The position numbers and the translations under genes are program-made. Below, piece after piece: positions 54,209 to 62,261 of a DNA stretch of 64,000 nucleotides. How positions within the stretch are numbered: the stretch's first letter is position 1; every line of letters begins with the position of its first letter. The notes beneath the pieces are model-generated. The model saw nothing but the letters and a program-made list of their open reading frames with translations. It did not search any database and was not told the origin of the DNA. This DNA is from CAZJHX01 sp964545715 (lineage in GTDB: Bacteria; Myxococcota_A; UBA9042; GCA-2863065): assembly GCA_964545715.1 (NCBI GenBank), contig CAZJHX010000022.1, forward strand, positions 1 to 64,000, written 5' to 3'.

Positions 54209-55294
54209 ATGAAGCCGTGCCCGGACACACACACACCCGCATCGCTCGCGGACCTGTTGAGAGCGAGCAACACCGGCAACGGGCGTGCGACCAATCGCTT
54301 CTTCTCTACGATTCGCCGCCGGCTGTTACCGGCAGCCACCAGGTTTGCCGGGTCATCTGGAGTGGATCCCGAGGACCTCATGCAGGACGTACTCGGGGCC
54401 TTTCTGCCGACCATGCCCACGTTCTTTGAGAACGACCATTACGCGGAGGACTCCTCAGACGACGCCCGCATAGTCGCCTGGTTTGTGACGTCCTTAAAGC
54501 GGCGTGCCGGCCTGCTCACGACGCGCGAGCGACGCTTTCGTCCCCTGACGGACGGCAATGTGGCCGACTGTCATGCCGCTGAGACGGCGGAGCGTCGTAT
54601 TACAAACGCCGAGCACGTCCGCCGTCTGCGCAGGCTGGCCGGGCGGCGGCAGGTATCGGGACGACGGCGCAGTCAGCAGCAGCTGTCCGCTTTCGTCGAC
54701 CGCGTCGAGGCGGTTGTCGTGCGGGGCGCGCCACCCATGCGACGTAAACGCGATCTGGCGGAGGTCGTCGGATGGTCCGACTGGCAGCTGTCCCGGATGA
54801 CAGCCATCTTGTCCGATGCTGCCACCGGAACCACTAAGCGGCGGCGAGCCCGGCGACGCGCATCATCGTCTCCACGCGCCCTTGAAAGCCGTGCAATCCA
54901 AACGCCGTCGCGCGGTGCAGTACGTCCCGAAACGCCTCGTGTCCGGCCGCCGGCTCGACTCGCGCCGTCGCCATCGCCAGCAGCCGCTCCAGGTCCAGTC
55001 GCGCCACGACGAGCCCGCGTTCAGGTAGATTCCGCGTCAGCTCGCGGGCGGCATCGGCAAACTCGGACGCGCTCTCTGAGCCTGGCTCCGCGGCACACGC
55101 CATCAGCGCCATGGAGTGCGCCCGGTCAACCGGGGCGCCGCCATCAAAGCCATGCTCATATGCAACAGTGGCCTCCGCCATGGAGGCCTCAAAGTCGCCA
55201 TCCAACAGCTCGACCTCCGCCAGCAGGGCGTGCGCGCGCGCCAACATGCCGGGAAACTGTCCCGCACGCTCGAGCTCGCCCAGCGCCGCCGTAA
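54209..55294 (+). CDS. Sigma-factor-like protein (ECF-type region 2), 3' end uncertain
   Basis: The first 110 residues resemble sigma-70 region 2: RRRLLPAATRFAGSSGVDPEDLMQDVLGAFLPTMPTF matches the region 2.1-2.2 pattern, followed by a region near VAWFVTSLKRRAGLLTTRERRF that could be 2.3-2.4. A possible region 4 helix-turn-helix is DLAEVVGWSDWQLSRMTAIL. From 54834 the frame runs antisense to the convergent TPR regulator and is Arg/Pro/Ser-rich, so the real C-terminus is probably near there. No Shine-Dalgarno is present. Confidence 0.5.
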   Translation: MKPCPDTHTPASLADLLRASNTGNGRATNRFFSTIRRRLLPAATRFAGSSGVDPEDLMQDVLGAFLPTMPTFFENDHYAEDSSDDARIVAWFVTSLKRRAGLLTTRERRFRPLTDGNVADCHAAETAERRITNAEHVRRLRRLAGRRQVSGRRRSQQQLSAFVDRVEAVVVRGAPPMRRKRDLAEVVGWSDWQLSRMTAILSDAATGTTKRRRARRRASSSPRALESRAIQTPSRGAVRPETPRVRPPARLAPSPSPAAAPGPVAPRRARVQVDSASARGRHRQTRTRSLSLAPRHTPSAPWSAPGQPGRRHQSHAHMQQWPPPWRPQSRHPTARPPPAGRARAPTCRETVPHARARPAPP

Positions 55295-56690
55295 AGTGGC
55301 GACGCGCGGCGGCGAGGCGGCCCTGGCTCAAGCTGAGTTCACCGAAGTTCAGCCGCGCCAGGCCGACCAGGAGCGCCCCCGACTCGGAGCCAACCAGCGT
55401 TGAGACGGCCGTCTCGAAATGCTGCGTTGCGACTTGCGTGCGACCCACAAGCGCATACCCGATGCCGAGATGGACATGGCCCATTCCGACCTCGCGGTAG
55501 TTGTTGATGCTCCTGGCGATATCGATGGCGTCGTGAAAGTGCTCCAGCACCGCCGCCATATCCGCTCGGTCCAGCGCCGCGATTCCCTGAAGCCTGCGCA
55601 GCTGGCAGAGAAGCGCTGGATCGGTCAGATCGTCCGCGTAGGCCTCGACTCTCGACAGCGTGCCGGCGGCCTCCTCCGAAAGGCCCAGCGTTTGCTCCAC
55701 ATGCACGCGCTGCATCATGGCCGCGAAGCGCACGGAGATGACTCTTGGCCCCGTCTGAGTGTGCAGCAACCGCTCGGCGTTGTCGCAGTGGGTGAGGGTG
55801 GCTTGGATATGGCAGCGAATGAGGCTGATGCGGGCGCGCTCGAGTTCGAGCCGCGCTTCAAAAAGCGGATCGTTCTTGTTCAGCCCGGGCAGCGCAAGCG
55901 TCGCCAGTACACGCATCGCCTCGTTGATTCGACCCGTGTACCGAAAGGCAAAGGCCGCATCCAAAACGATCTGCCGCACCAGCTCCACGGGCATCTCCCG
56001 CAACGATCGGCGGTGCTTCAGCAGCCGGTCTCCGATCCAACGTGCCTCGCGCAGAGCCCCCCGGGCCCGCGCGCTGGTCAGCCACCGGGCGCCCGCTTCG
56101 AGCGCCTCTGTAATACGACCCAGCCGCTCGAAACACATGAAGTGCAGCTCGGGCGCTCCGGCAACCGTCAGCTGGTACTCCGCAGCGAGATCGAGCGCCC
56201 GTCGCGCCTGCGACGTGGAGAGGCCTGCTCCGCCGGCCAGAAGCTCCTCACAGCGCGACCAGCGCGCAAAGCGATAGGTCGCCAGGCGGTCCGGCGTCCG
56301 CACCGGTAGAAACCACTGCGCGATTATCCCGGAGCGCTCCAACGACTCGGACGGCAGGAAGGCTGACACGAACACCGGCCGAGCGATCGGCCCCATCGCC
56401 GCCACAAGATTGAGCAGGCGCTCCACCTGTGGCGGCAAGCTCGCGACACCGTCTGCGGACAGACTCGCCACCGGGACGTTCAACGCCGCCGCGACCGCTT
56501 CCACCAAACGCGCCTTGACCGTGACACACCCGGCAGAGGTCCGCGAGCCGGTTCGCAACCACCGATTGATGGTGCGGTTGGTTGGGCCTTCGGGGTACGC
56601 AGCCAGCTCGAGTTGGTGAGCAGTCAGCCCCTGGCGCGCCATGGCGGCTCTCAGCTTTTCAACCTGTAATTGCAGACGGCGGCCCGGCAT
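54834..56690 (-). CDS. Helix-turn-helix protein with TPR repeats
   Basis: A 618-residue protein. Residues about 10-75 look like an XRE-type HTH (KLRAAMARQGLTAHQLELAAYP, NRTINRWLRTGSRTSAG). The remainder is a solenoid of roughly ten TPR-like repeats (FEARLELERARISLIRCHIQATLTHCDNAERL and AAARRHFTAALGELERAGQFPG), as in large ATP-less transcriptional regulators. Probably a cytoplasmic regulator. It converges with the sigma-like gene, overlapping it by up to 461 nt. SD GGGGAGG lies upstream of the ATG. Confidence 0.82.
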   Translation of the reverse strand: MPGRRLQLQVEKLRAAMARQGLTAHQLELAAYPEGPTNRTINRWLRTGSRTSAGCVTVKARLVEAVAAALNVPVASLSADGVASLPPQVERLLNLVAAMGPIARPVFVSAFLPSESLERSGIIAQWFLPVRTPDRLATYRFARWSRCEELLAGGAGLSTSQARRALDLAAEYQLTVAGAPELHFMCFERLGRITEALEAGARWLTSARARGALREARWIGDRLLKHRRSLREMPVELVRQIVLDAAFAFRYTGRINEAMRVLATLALPGLNKNDPLFEARLELERARISLIRCHIQATLTHCDNAERLLHTQTGPRVISVRFAAMMQRVHVEQTLGLSEEAAGTLSRVEAYADDLTDPALLCQLRRLQGIAALDRADMAAVLEHFHDAIDIARSINNYREVGMGHVHLGIGYALVGRTQVATQHFETAVSTLVGSESGALLVGLARLNFGELSLSQGRLAAARRHFTAALGELERAGQFPGMLARAHALLAEVELLDGDFEASMAEATVAYEHGFDGGAPVDRAHSMALMACAAEPGSESASEFADAARELTRNLPERGLVVARLDLERLLAMATARVEPAAGHEAFRDVLHRATAFGLHGFQGRVETMMRVAGLAAA

Positions 56691-56692
56691 TG

Positions 56693-56721
56693 TTGCTTGA
56701 GCGTCCTCCCCTACCTAGGAT
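56693..56721 (+). promoter_or_regulatory. Candidate promoter with short leader
   Basis: TTGCTT, 17-nt spacer, TAGGAT, then 9 nt to the ATG at 56731. No Shine-Dalgarno. It overlaps the divergent gene's ribosome site region. Confidence 0.45.
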
Positions 56722-56730
56722 GAAGCTCTT

Positions 56731-58821
56731 ATGAGCCTGGTGCAAATGGTATCGGCGTGCCTCGGTTGTGCGGTCGTCGTGTCAGCGTGCTCCGATCCCG
56801 AGCCGCGAGCGCCCAAACCGGACACGTCCGGTGCACCCGACATCTCAATTATGAACGATCTCGGCCCGGACGACGATACAGGGGCTCCGATCGAAGACAT
56901 CGTGGATGCGACTGCGCCCGATGTTCCCGACGTGCCCGACACCGCGATCGTCGAAGATACGCCGCCCGATACCCCCGACGACGGCCCACCGCCGCCCGAC
57001 GAGGGGCCCGTGGAGGACATCCCACCGGCAGCGGGCATCGGCGTGGCGATAGACGGCGTAGCGATAGCCTCCGGTGACGACGTGCCTCTGCCGGCTCTGA
57101 CGCCTGCGGTCGGCGTTGAGGTGCGCCTGAAGGTGGCGATCACGAGCGGCGCCGGGACCCCGGTCACGGTCTCGTCGGTCGAGCTGCTCGCGACCAACGA
57201 GGACGAGACCGCCAAGAACGTCTGGGTGGCGCTGGATTGGGGCGGCTTCGACCCGTCCACGGGACTGCCGTTTGCGCTGGACGGCAGCGTGCTCGCCGTG
57301 GAGGTCGTGTATTCGCCGCAGTCGTTTGACACAAACAACGCCACGCTGCGCATCACTAGCGACGACGCCGACCAGGCCCAATTCACGGTGCGTTTCCTGG
57401 CGCCGCCCGTGGAGTCCGACATCCGCGTCGAGCCGCTGTCTGCCACTTTTGAGGACGCGTCCCTCATCCAGCCGGAGAAGAAGACGTTTGAGATCTTCAA
57501 CGACGGGATCGCTCCGCTGGTGATTCACAGCGTCGCGCTGACGGAGCCGTCCGACGTCTTCACACTGGAAGGACCGGCTGACGGAACCCAGATCAAGCCG
57601 GCGGGCGCGATCGGCGCCAAGCCGCTGCCTCTCACGCTCACGTACCACCCGCTGTACGGGTCCAACAAGGACACGGCGACGATCCAGATCGAGTCCAACG
57701 ACCCGGACGAGAGTGTGATCCTGGTCGAGCTGGACGCGCTCTTTGAAACGGACGACAGCGTCAGCCCGTGTGTCTTCAGCTGGCCGGACCAGGAGGACGG
57801 CATTTTGGACTTCAGCGACGCCAAGACCGAGTCGCTTCAAACCACGGTGATGATGACCAACGTGGGAATCGGCGTGTGCACGCTCGCAGGCTTCGGCTTC
57901 CCCCAGGACATCGACAAGGCGTTCTACGACGTCCAGGTGCAGGTGCAGAACACGACAGCCGGGACCCCGCCCGAGCCGCTGAACCAGGCGCTGCCGGTCG
58001 GCGTCGGCTCGGGCTACAGCTTCCTCTTCGACATCACCTATACCCCGGGCGACATCAGCGGCCTGGACGCGACGTTTGCCGTGGAATACCAGGACCCGCT
58101 GCCGAAGCTGATGGAGATCCCGTCCAAGGGCGGCGGTCCCGAGCCCTGCTTCGAATACGCGCCCGGCACAGCCGCCGGCCCCATCGTGCTGCAGCTTGCG
58201 GGCGAGGTCGGGCAGTCGGTCACCCGCAAGGCGGTGGTCTACAACTGTGGCAGCGCGCCGCTGGAGATCAGCGAAATCGAGTTGAAGGACGACGTCACCG
58301 GAGCCGGTCCGTCCGCGCTCTTTGCGCTCGTGGGCTCGACTCTGGGTCCTCACACTGTGCCGGCCAACGGCATCGCCGAGTTTGCCGTGGGGACGACTAT
58401 CGAGGCCGACCCAGCCGAGCTCGCCGGGACGCTGACGTTCAACTACAAGCTGAAGACGGGCTCGCAGTCCACGACGATCCCGCTGCAGCGGCGAGCGGCG
58501 CCCGACATCGTGCTTCCCAAAGCCGATCCAGGCTCACCGTCGGACTACCCCAACGTGGAGGCGGAGACGCCGTTCACGCTGGACGGCAGCGACAGCATCC
58601 CGGGCTCCGACTTCCTCTCGAGCGTGGGCTACGTCTGGTATCTGGTCGGCAAGCCGGCCGGCAGCAAGCTGGTGTTTCACGGGCCGGCCGGCAAGCCTGT
58701 GCAGGCGGTCACACCGGACATCGCCGGCGACTTCACCTTTGCGCTGGTCGTCAAGAGCCTGGGCGGCAAGCCTTTCTACAGCCCACGCTCTACAGTGGTC
58801 GTCACCGCCGCGCCCAAGTGA
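56731..58821 (+). CDS. Lipoprotein with immunoglobulin-like (choice-of-anchor D) repeats
   Basis: A 696-residue lipoprotein: signal with lipobox VVSAC (Cys20), an Asp/Pro-rich linker with PDVPDVPD-type repeats (to about residue 100), then about four Ig-like beta sandwiches. Each carries patterns such as KKTFEIFNDGIAPLVIHSVALTEPSDVFTLEG and TITVNNVGxxPL-like segments typical of choice-of-anchor D/ASPM-like domains. No enzyme motif. Such repeats often sit in surface proteins as spacers; anchoring or binding is inference. The convergent gene begins 1 nt after the stop. Confidence 0.85.
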   Translation: MSLVQMVSACLGCAVVVSACSDPEPRAPKPDTSGAPDISIMNDLGPDDDTGAPIEDIVDATAPDVPDVPDTAIVEDTPPDTPDDGPPPPDEGPVEDIPPAAGIGVAIDGVAIASGDDVPLPALTPAVGVEVRLKVAITSGAGTPVTVSSVELLATNEDETAKNVWVALDWGGFDPSTGLPFALDGSVLAVEVVYSPQSFDTNNATLRITSDDADQAQFTVRFLAPPVESDIRVEPLSATFEDASLIQPEKKTFEIFNDGIAPLVIHSVALTEPSDVFTLEGPADGTQIKPAGAIGAKPLPLTLTYHPLYGSNKDTATIQIESNDPDESVILVELDALFETDDSVSPCVFSWPDQEDGILDFSDAKTESLQTTVMMTNVGIGVCTLAGFGFPQDIDKAFYDVQVQVQNTTAGTPPEPLNQALPVGVGSGYSFLFDITYTPGDISGLDATFAVEYQDPLPKLMEIPSKGGGPEPCFEYAPGTAAGPIVLQLAGEVGQSVTRKAVVYNCGSAPLEISEIELKDDVTGAGPSALFALVGSTLGPHTVPANGIAEFAVGTTIEADPAELAGTLTFNYKLKTGSQSTTIPLQRRAAPDIVLPKADPGSPSDYPNVEAETPFTLDGSDSIPGSDFLSSVGYVWYLVGKPAGSKLVFHGPAGKPVQAVTPDIAGDFTFALVVKSLGGKPFYSPRSTVVVTAAPK

Positions 58822-59358
58822 TCACAGGATAAAGGACAGGCCGAAGCGCCCCGAGATAGCCACGCCGTCGGGCAGCACCCCGCGTGTGATCAGGATCTCG
58901 TCCTCGCCGAGGTAGGCGCCGATGCCGATGCCGATCGTCAGACCAAGCCGGCCGCCGAGGATGAGCAGAATCCCAGCGCCGCCCCCCGTATAGAAGAAGT
59001 TATGGTCCTCATCGACGAGCCCGCGGTAGGCCATGAAGATGTGAGCGGCGTCGGTGAACAGAAAAGGAGAGATCAGGTCGGTCTCGACCAGGTAATAACG
59101 CAGCTCCAAGCTGGTGCGCAGCTGATGGGTGCTGGCCACATCCCCGTTGAAGTAGCTGTAGGAGAGACCGACGCTGGGCTGCAGCTTGTCGATAACGAAG
59201 TAACCGAAGCCGCCTCCTACCGACACCGAGCGATTGCCGAAGCCGCCGGACAGGCCGAAGCTGACCTTGCCCTGATCGAACAGACCTCGGCGCTCAGCGC
59301 TGGCGGGCGGTGCAAGCAGCATGAGCATCAGGGCCGGTATCAGCAGCAGGGTCGTCAC
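58822..59358 (-). CDS. Outer-membrane beta-barrel-like protein
   Basis: A 178-residue exported protein: signal peptide (LLLIPALMLMLLAPPASA), then alternating amphipathic strands rich in Gly and aromatics (KVSFGLSGGFGNRSVSVGGGFGYF, QPSVGLSYSYFN) and a C-terminal aromatic-containing end (ISGRFGLSFIL) typical of small OmpA/OmpW-type barrels. GTG start with a TAGCCT box 6 nt upstream and no Shine-Dalgarno. Confidence 0.8.
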   Translation of the reverse strand: MTTLLLIPALMLMLLAPPASAERRGLFDQGKVSFGLSGGFGNRSVSVGGGFGYFVIDKLQPSVGLSYSYFNGDVASTHQLRTSLELRYYLVETDLISPFLFTDAAHIFMAYRGLVDEDHNFFYTGGGAGILLILGGRLGLTIGIGIGAYLGEDEILITRGVLPDGVAISGRFGLSFIL

Positions 59359-59364
59359 GCCGAC

Positions 59365-59370
59365 AGGCTA
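59365..59370 (-). promoter_or_regulatory. Candidate -10 box for a leaderless start
   Basis: TAGCCT ends 6 nt before the GTG at 59358. No Shine-Dalgarno and no clear -35. Confidence 0.4.
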
Positions 59371-59403
59371 TCAGATCGCGCCGCGGCGGGACGGCCAAGG
59401 GGT

Positions 59404-60177
59404 CTACTGACGGCGATCGGCCCAGGAATCGGGGGTGACCGTAAACTCGATCGAGTCCAGCAGCTCGCCGTCGGGTGCGTGGACCTCGACCGTCCAATCA
59501 CCAGAGTCCGCCGTGGCCATCGTCTTGCGCGACCAGGTGCGCCAGCCACCGCTGGTGCCGACCTTGAGATCAACGCGAGACCGGACCTCGCCCTCGTGCT
59601 TCCAGATCATGCGCACGCGGCTGGCGTCGCCTGGATTCTTGACCCGCACCCAGGCCCAGACCGCGCCCTCGGCGAAGTCCGTGGCCTGGCCCTGCGGCGC
59701 GCGCTTGACGACGTTCTGAGCTGCGGTCGACGACAGCACCTCAAGGTCGGAGTGGGCGTCCTCCGGGAGGTCTGCGGTCTTCACTACGCGTGGCTTGACT
59801 CGGGTCGGCAACACGTCGATGTGCCTGGCCGTGCGCTCCGCAGCCGGCTTGAGCTGAGCGTCGGGCACCGGCACCGCCATCTTGCGGGGATTGGCGACCT
59901 TCGTGATCGGCGGCAGAGCCTCTGCCTTGGGCGCGGGCGGCTCCGGCTTCTCGACGGCTTCAGTCCCGTCCACGTGCGAGTCGGGTGCTTCGACCAACGT
60001 CGCGGGTGGTCCGGCCGGCGCCGGATCGACGGGCGCCGGCTCAACAGACTGCGCCTTGGCCTCGGCTTCGCGAGGAGTTCGCTTGCAGCCCGTGACGGTC
60101 GAGACGACGAACGCGACGGACAGCAGGGTGAGCATAGCGAGTGGTACGAGCGGGGAGATGGTGGTTCGGTTCTTCAT
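59404..60177 (-). CDS. DUF2914 lipoprotein
   Basis: About 257 residues. ATG 60177 with AGGAGG upstream gives a lipoprotein signal (lipobox VTGC at about residue 30) and a Pro/Ala/Glu linker. The C-terminal 100 residues match DUF2914: AVWAWVRVKNPGDASRVRMIWKHEGE, SRVDLKVGTSGGWRTWSRKTMA and GDWTVEVHAPDGELLDSIEFTV. Function unknown; usually periplasmic. A frame extended to 60477 has no ribosome site or family support. Divergent from the dam-like gene. Confidence 0.85.
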   Translation of the reverse strand: MKNRTTISPLVPLAMLTLLSVAFVVSTVTGCKRTPREAEAKAQSVEPAPVDPAPAGPPATLVEAPDSHVDGTEAVEKPEPPAPKAEALPPITKVANPRKMAVPVPDAQLKPAAERTARHIDVLPTRVKPRVVKTADLPEDAHSDLEVLSSTAAQNVVKRAPQGQATDFAEGAVWAWVRVKNPGDASRVRMIWKHEGEVRSRVDLKVGTSGGWRTWSRKTMATADSGDWTVEVHAPDGELLDSIEFTVTPDSWADRRQ

Positions 60178-60358
60178 GGTCTGCCTCCTGTGGCGACCCC
60201 TACCCACAGCAACGGCCGTACCAGTCCACGGCGGGCCACGGCATTCGATGGACTGCGCCCCTACCGGCTCAACCACCCTTCTGGCCGGCGCGTCAGAACC
60301 GACACGATGCCAGTGTCCTGTTGTCGACGGCGAAGGCCCGTGCAAAGATGCGTTGCGC

Positions 60359-61198
60359 ATGACCTCCAACGGCGCCACACGCACCAAGACGGACCGAATT
60401 CGGCCCCCGCTGAAGTGGGCTGGCGGTAAGTTCGCCATCGTCGAGCGTATCCGCGCCGCGCTGCCGCCCGGTCGCACGTTGTACGAGCCGTTCGTCGGAT
60501 CGGCGGTCGTCTCGTTGAACGTGGAGTTCGATCAGTACCGGCTGTCCGACGTGAACGCCGACCTGGTGCAGTTCTACAAATGCCTGCAGTCCGGCGGTGA
60601 CGCCTTCATCGAGCGCTGTCGCGCGTGGTTTGTCGACGGCAACGAACCCGACCGCTACTACGAGCTGCGCGAGCGGTTCAACCAGTCCAGCGAGGCCGCC
60701 GAGCGTGCGTCGCTGCTGCTGTACCTGAACCGTCACGGCTACAACGGGCTGTACCGGGTCAACAGCAAAGGCCGCTTCAACGTGCCCCACGGACGCTATC
60801 GCAAGCCGCTGTTTCCGCAGCCTGCGATGCTGGCCTTTCGCGAGCGCGCCAAACGGGCGCAGATCAGCTGCATGCCGTTTGACGAGGCCATGGACTGCGC
60901 CGAGCGAGCGGACGTCGTCTACTGCGATCCGCCGTACGTCCCGCTGTCCGCGACCGCCGACTTCGTCAGCTATACCGAGGGCGGCTTCGGCCCCGCCGAC
61001 CAGCGACGCCTGGCCGAAAAGGCGCGCGAGCTGCGCAGCCGAGGCGTGGTCGTAGTGATCAGCAACCACGACACACCAGAGGCGCGATCACTTTACGAGG
61101 GGGCTCGCATCGTCGGGTTCGAGGTGCGGCGAAGCATCAGCCGCAATGGCAATAACCGCGGCATGGCGCCCGAGCTCCTGGCGGTGTTTGATGTTTGA
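60359..61198 (+). CDS. dam: Dam-type DNA adenine methyltransferase (D12 class)
   Basis: About 279 residues with the order of the Dam/D12 class: KWAGGKFAIVERIRAALPPGRTLYEPFVGSAVVSLNVEF (AdoMet-binding motif, with PFVGSA in place of the more usual PFVGAGS), NRHGYNGLYRVNSKGRFNVPHGRY (D12-specific) and the catalytic VVYCDPPY. It should methylate adenine N6, with GATC the likely target by family. No restriction enzyme lies beside it, so it looks like an orphan, regulatory or repair-type methylase. It starts without a clear Shine-Dalgarno and overlaps the next gene by 8 nt. Confidence 0.93.
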   Translation: MTSNGATRTKTDRIRPPLKWAGGKFAIVERIRAALPPGRTLYEPFVGSAVVSLNVEFDQYRLSDVNADLVQFYKCLQSGGDAFIERCRAWFVDGNEPDRYYELRERFNQSSEAAERASLLLYLNRHGYNGLYRVNSKGRFNVPHGRYRKPLFPQPAMLAFRERAKRAQISCMPFDEAMDCAERADVVYCDPPYVPLSATADFVSYTEGGFGPADQRRLAEKARELRSRGVVVVISNHDTPEARSLYEGARIVGFEVRRSISRNGNNRGMAPELLAVFDV

Positions 61199-61544
61199 AG
61201 GCTACGCATTTGTCGCGCTGACGACGACCAACCTGGACGAGGCGCGCCGCTTCTGGATCGACGCGCTGGGCTTCCCGATCGTGCAGGAGAAGAAGAACTA
61301 CTACTTCATCGTGGACGCGGCCGGTCTACGGCTTTGCATCGACACCGCGGACGGCAACGCGCACATCGCGGGCAGCACGGACCCGGTGATCGGCCTGCGC
61401 GTGAAGTCGCTTGCGCCCGTGCTCGCGCAGCTGACGCGAAAAGGCATCACGCCCGAGGCCGACCCCGTGCGCACCGAGCGCGGTGCGTGGGCGATGATCC
61501 GGGACCCAGATGGACGCTGTGTTGTGATTACGGAGACCGAGTAG
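61191..61544 (+). CDS. VOC-family (glyoxalase/bleomycin-resistance) protein
   Basis: A 117-residue protein with the vicinal-oxygen-chelate fold: FVALTTTNLDEARRFWIDALGFPIVQEKKNYYFIV then LRLCIDTADG and a C-terminal FIRDPDGR-type motif (AMIRDPDGRCVVITE). A metal enzyme or binding protein; substrate unknown. ATG 61191 overlaps the dam stop, so translation is coupled. Confidence 0.87.
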   Translation: MFEGYAFVALTTTNLDEARRFWIDALGFPIVQEKKNYYFIVDAAGLRLCIDTADGNAHIAGSTDPVIGLRVKSLAPVLAQLTRKGITPEADPVRTERGAWAMIRDPDGRCVVITETE

Positions 61545-61550
61545 CCGCGG

Positions 61551-62225
61551 TCAGGACGGGTCGAGCAGCCCCAGCTCTGCGGCGCAGCGAACCAGATCCG
61601 CGCGGCTGCGCGCGCCCAGCTTCTTGCCCAGGCGCTCGCGGTAGCCCTCGACGGTCTTGACGCTGATCTCCAGCTCTTCGGCGGCCTCGCGATTGGTGAA
61701 GCCACCGCCCACGAACCGCAGCACTTCGCGCTCTCGCTTGCTCAGCTCAGTAGTGGGATCGAGCACCCCCACGGCAGCCTGTTCGCTGGCCAGGACCTCG
61801 TCCAACCCACCCTCAGGCAGCGTAGCGTCCACAAAACGCCGGCCCTTGTGGACGGAGCGTATCGCCTTCAGCATCTGGGACCCTGCCGCGCTCTTCACGA
61901 CGTAGCCGATAGCGCCCGCCTGCAGCGCGCGTCGCAGGTAGGCCGTGTTGTCGTGCATGGTGAGGACGAGGACGCTGACCGACAAGTCCGCCGCCCGGAT
62001 GCGCTCCAGCGCCGCCAGCCCGCCGCCGCCCGGCATGGACAGATCCAGGATCAGCACGTGGCAGCCGGTGCGCTTCACCGCATCGAAGACCTCGCCGGCA
62101 TCCGTGACCTGCCCGACCACACGCATGTCGCGCTGAGCGTTGATCAAGATGCGCAGACCGTCACGCAGCACGCCGTGGTCGTCAGCGATCAGCACCCGCA
62201 CCGTCTTGGTAGCAGCCTTCGGCAC
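61551..62225 (-). CDS. NarL/FixJ-family response regulator
   Basis: A 224-residue regulator: receiver with VLIADDHGVLR (acid pocket), LILDLSMPGGG (phospho-Asp), VLTMHD (Thr/Ser) and VVKSA (Lys), then a LuxR-type HTH (LSKREREVLRFVGGGFTNREAAEELEISVKTVEGYRERLGKKL). The GTG start is preceded by a TAGGTT box and no Shine-Dalgarno. Partner of the adjacent NarX-like kinase, which is transcribed from the same strand. Confidence 0.95.
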   Translation of the reverse strand: MPKAATKTVRVLIADDHGVLRDGLRILINAQRDMRVVGQVTDAGEVFDAVKRTGCHVLILDLSMPGGGGLAALERIRAADLSVSVLVLTMHDNTAYLRRALQAGAIGYVVKSAAGSQMLKAIRSVHKGRRFVDATLPEGGLDEVLASEQAAVGVLDPTTELSKREREVLRFVGGGFTNREAAEELEISVKTVEGYRERLGKKLGARSRADLVRCAAELGLLDPS

Positions 62226-62231
62226 GGCATC

Positions 62232-62261
62232 AACCTACCGGATTGGCGCTTACAGTGGCAA
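62232..62261 (-). promoter_or_regulatory. Candidate leaderless promoter of the NarL-like gene
   Basis: TTGCCA, 18-nt spacer, TAGGTT, then 6 nt to the GTG start. It lies in the 24-nt gap and the end of the upstream kinase gene. Confidence 0.45.

Noticed and set aside
54136..54420. 94-residue minus-strand ORF over the sigma-like start
   Set aside because: No ribosome site, no family, covers a palindrome; treated as a shadow.
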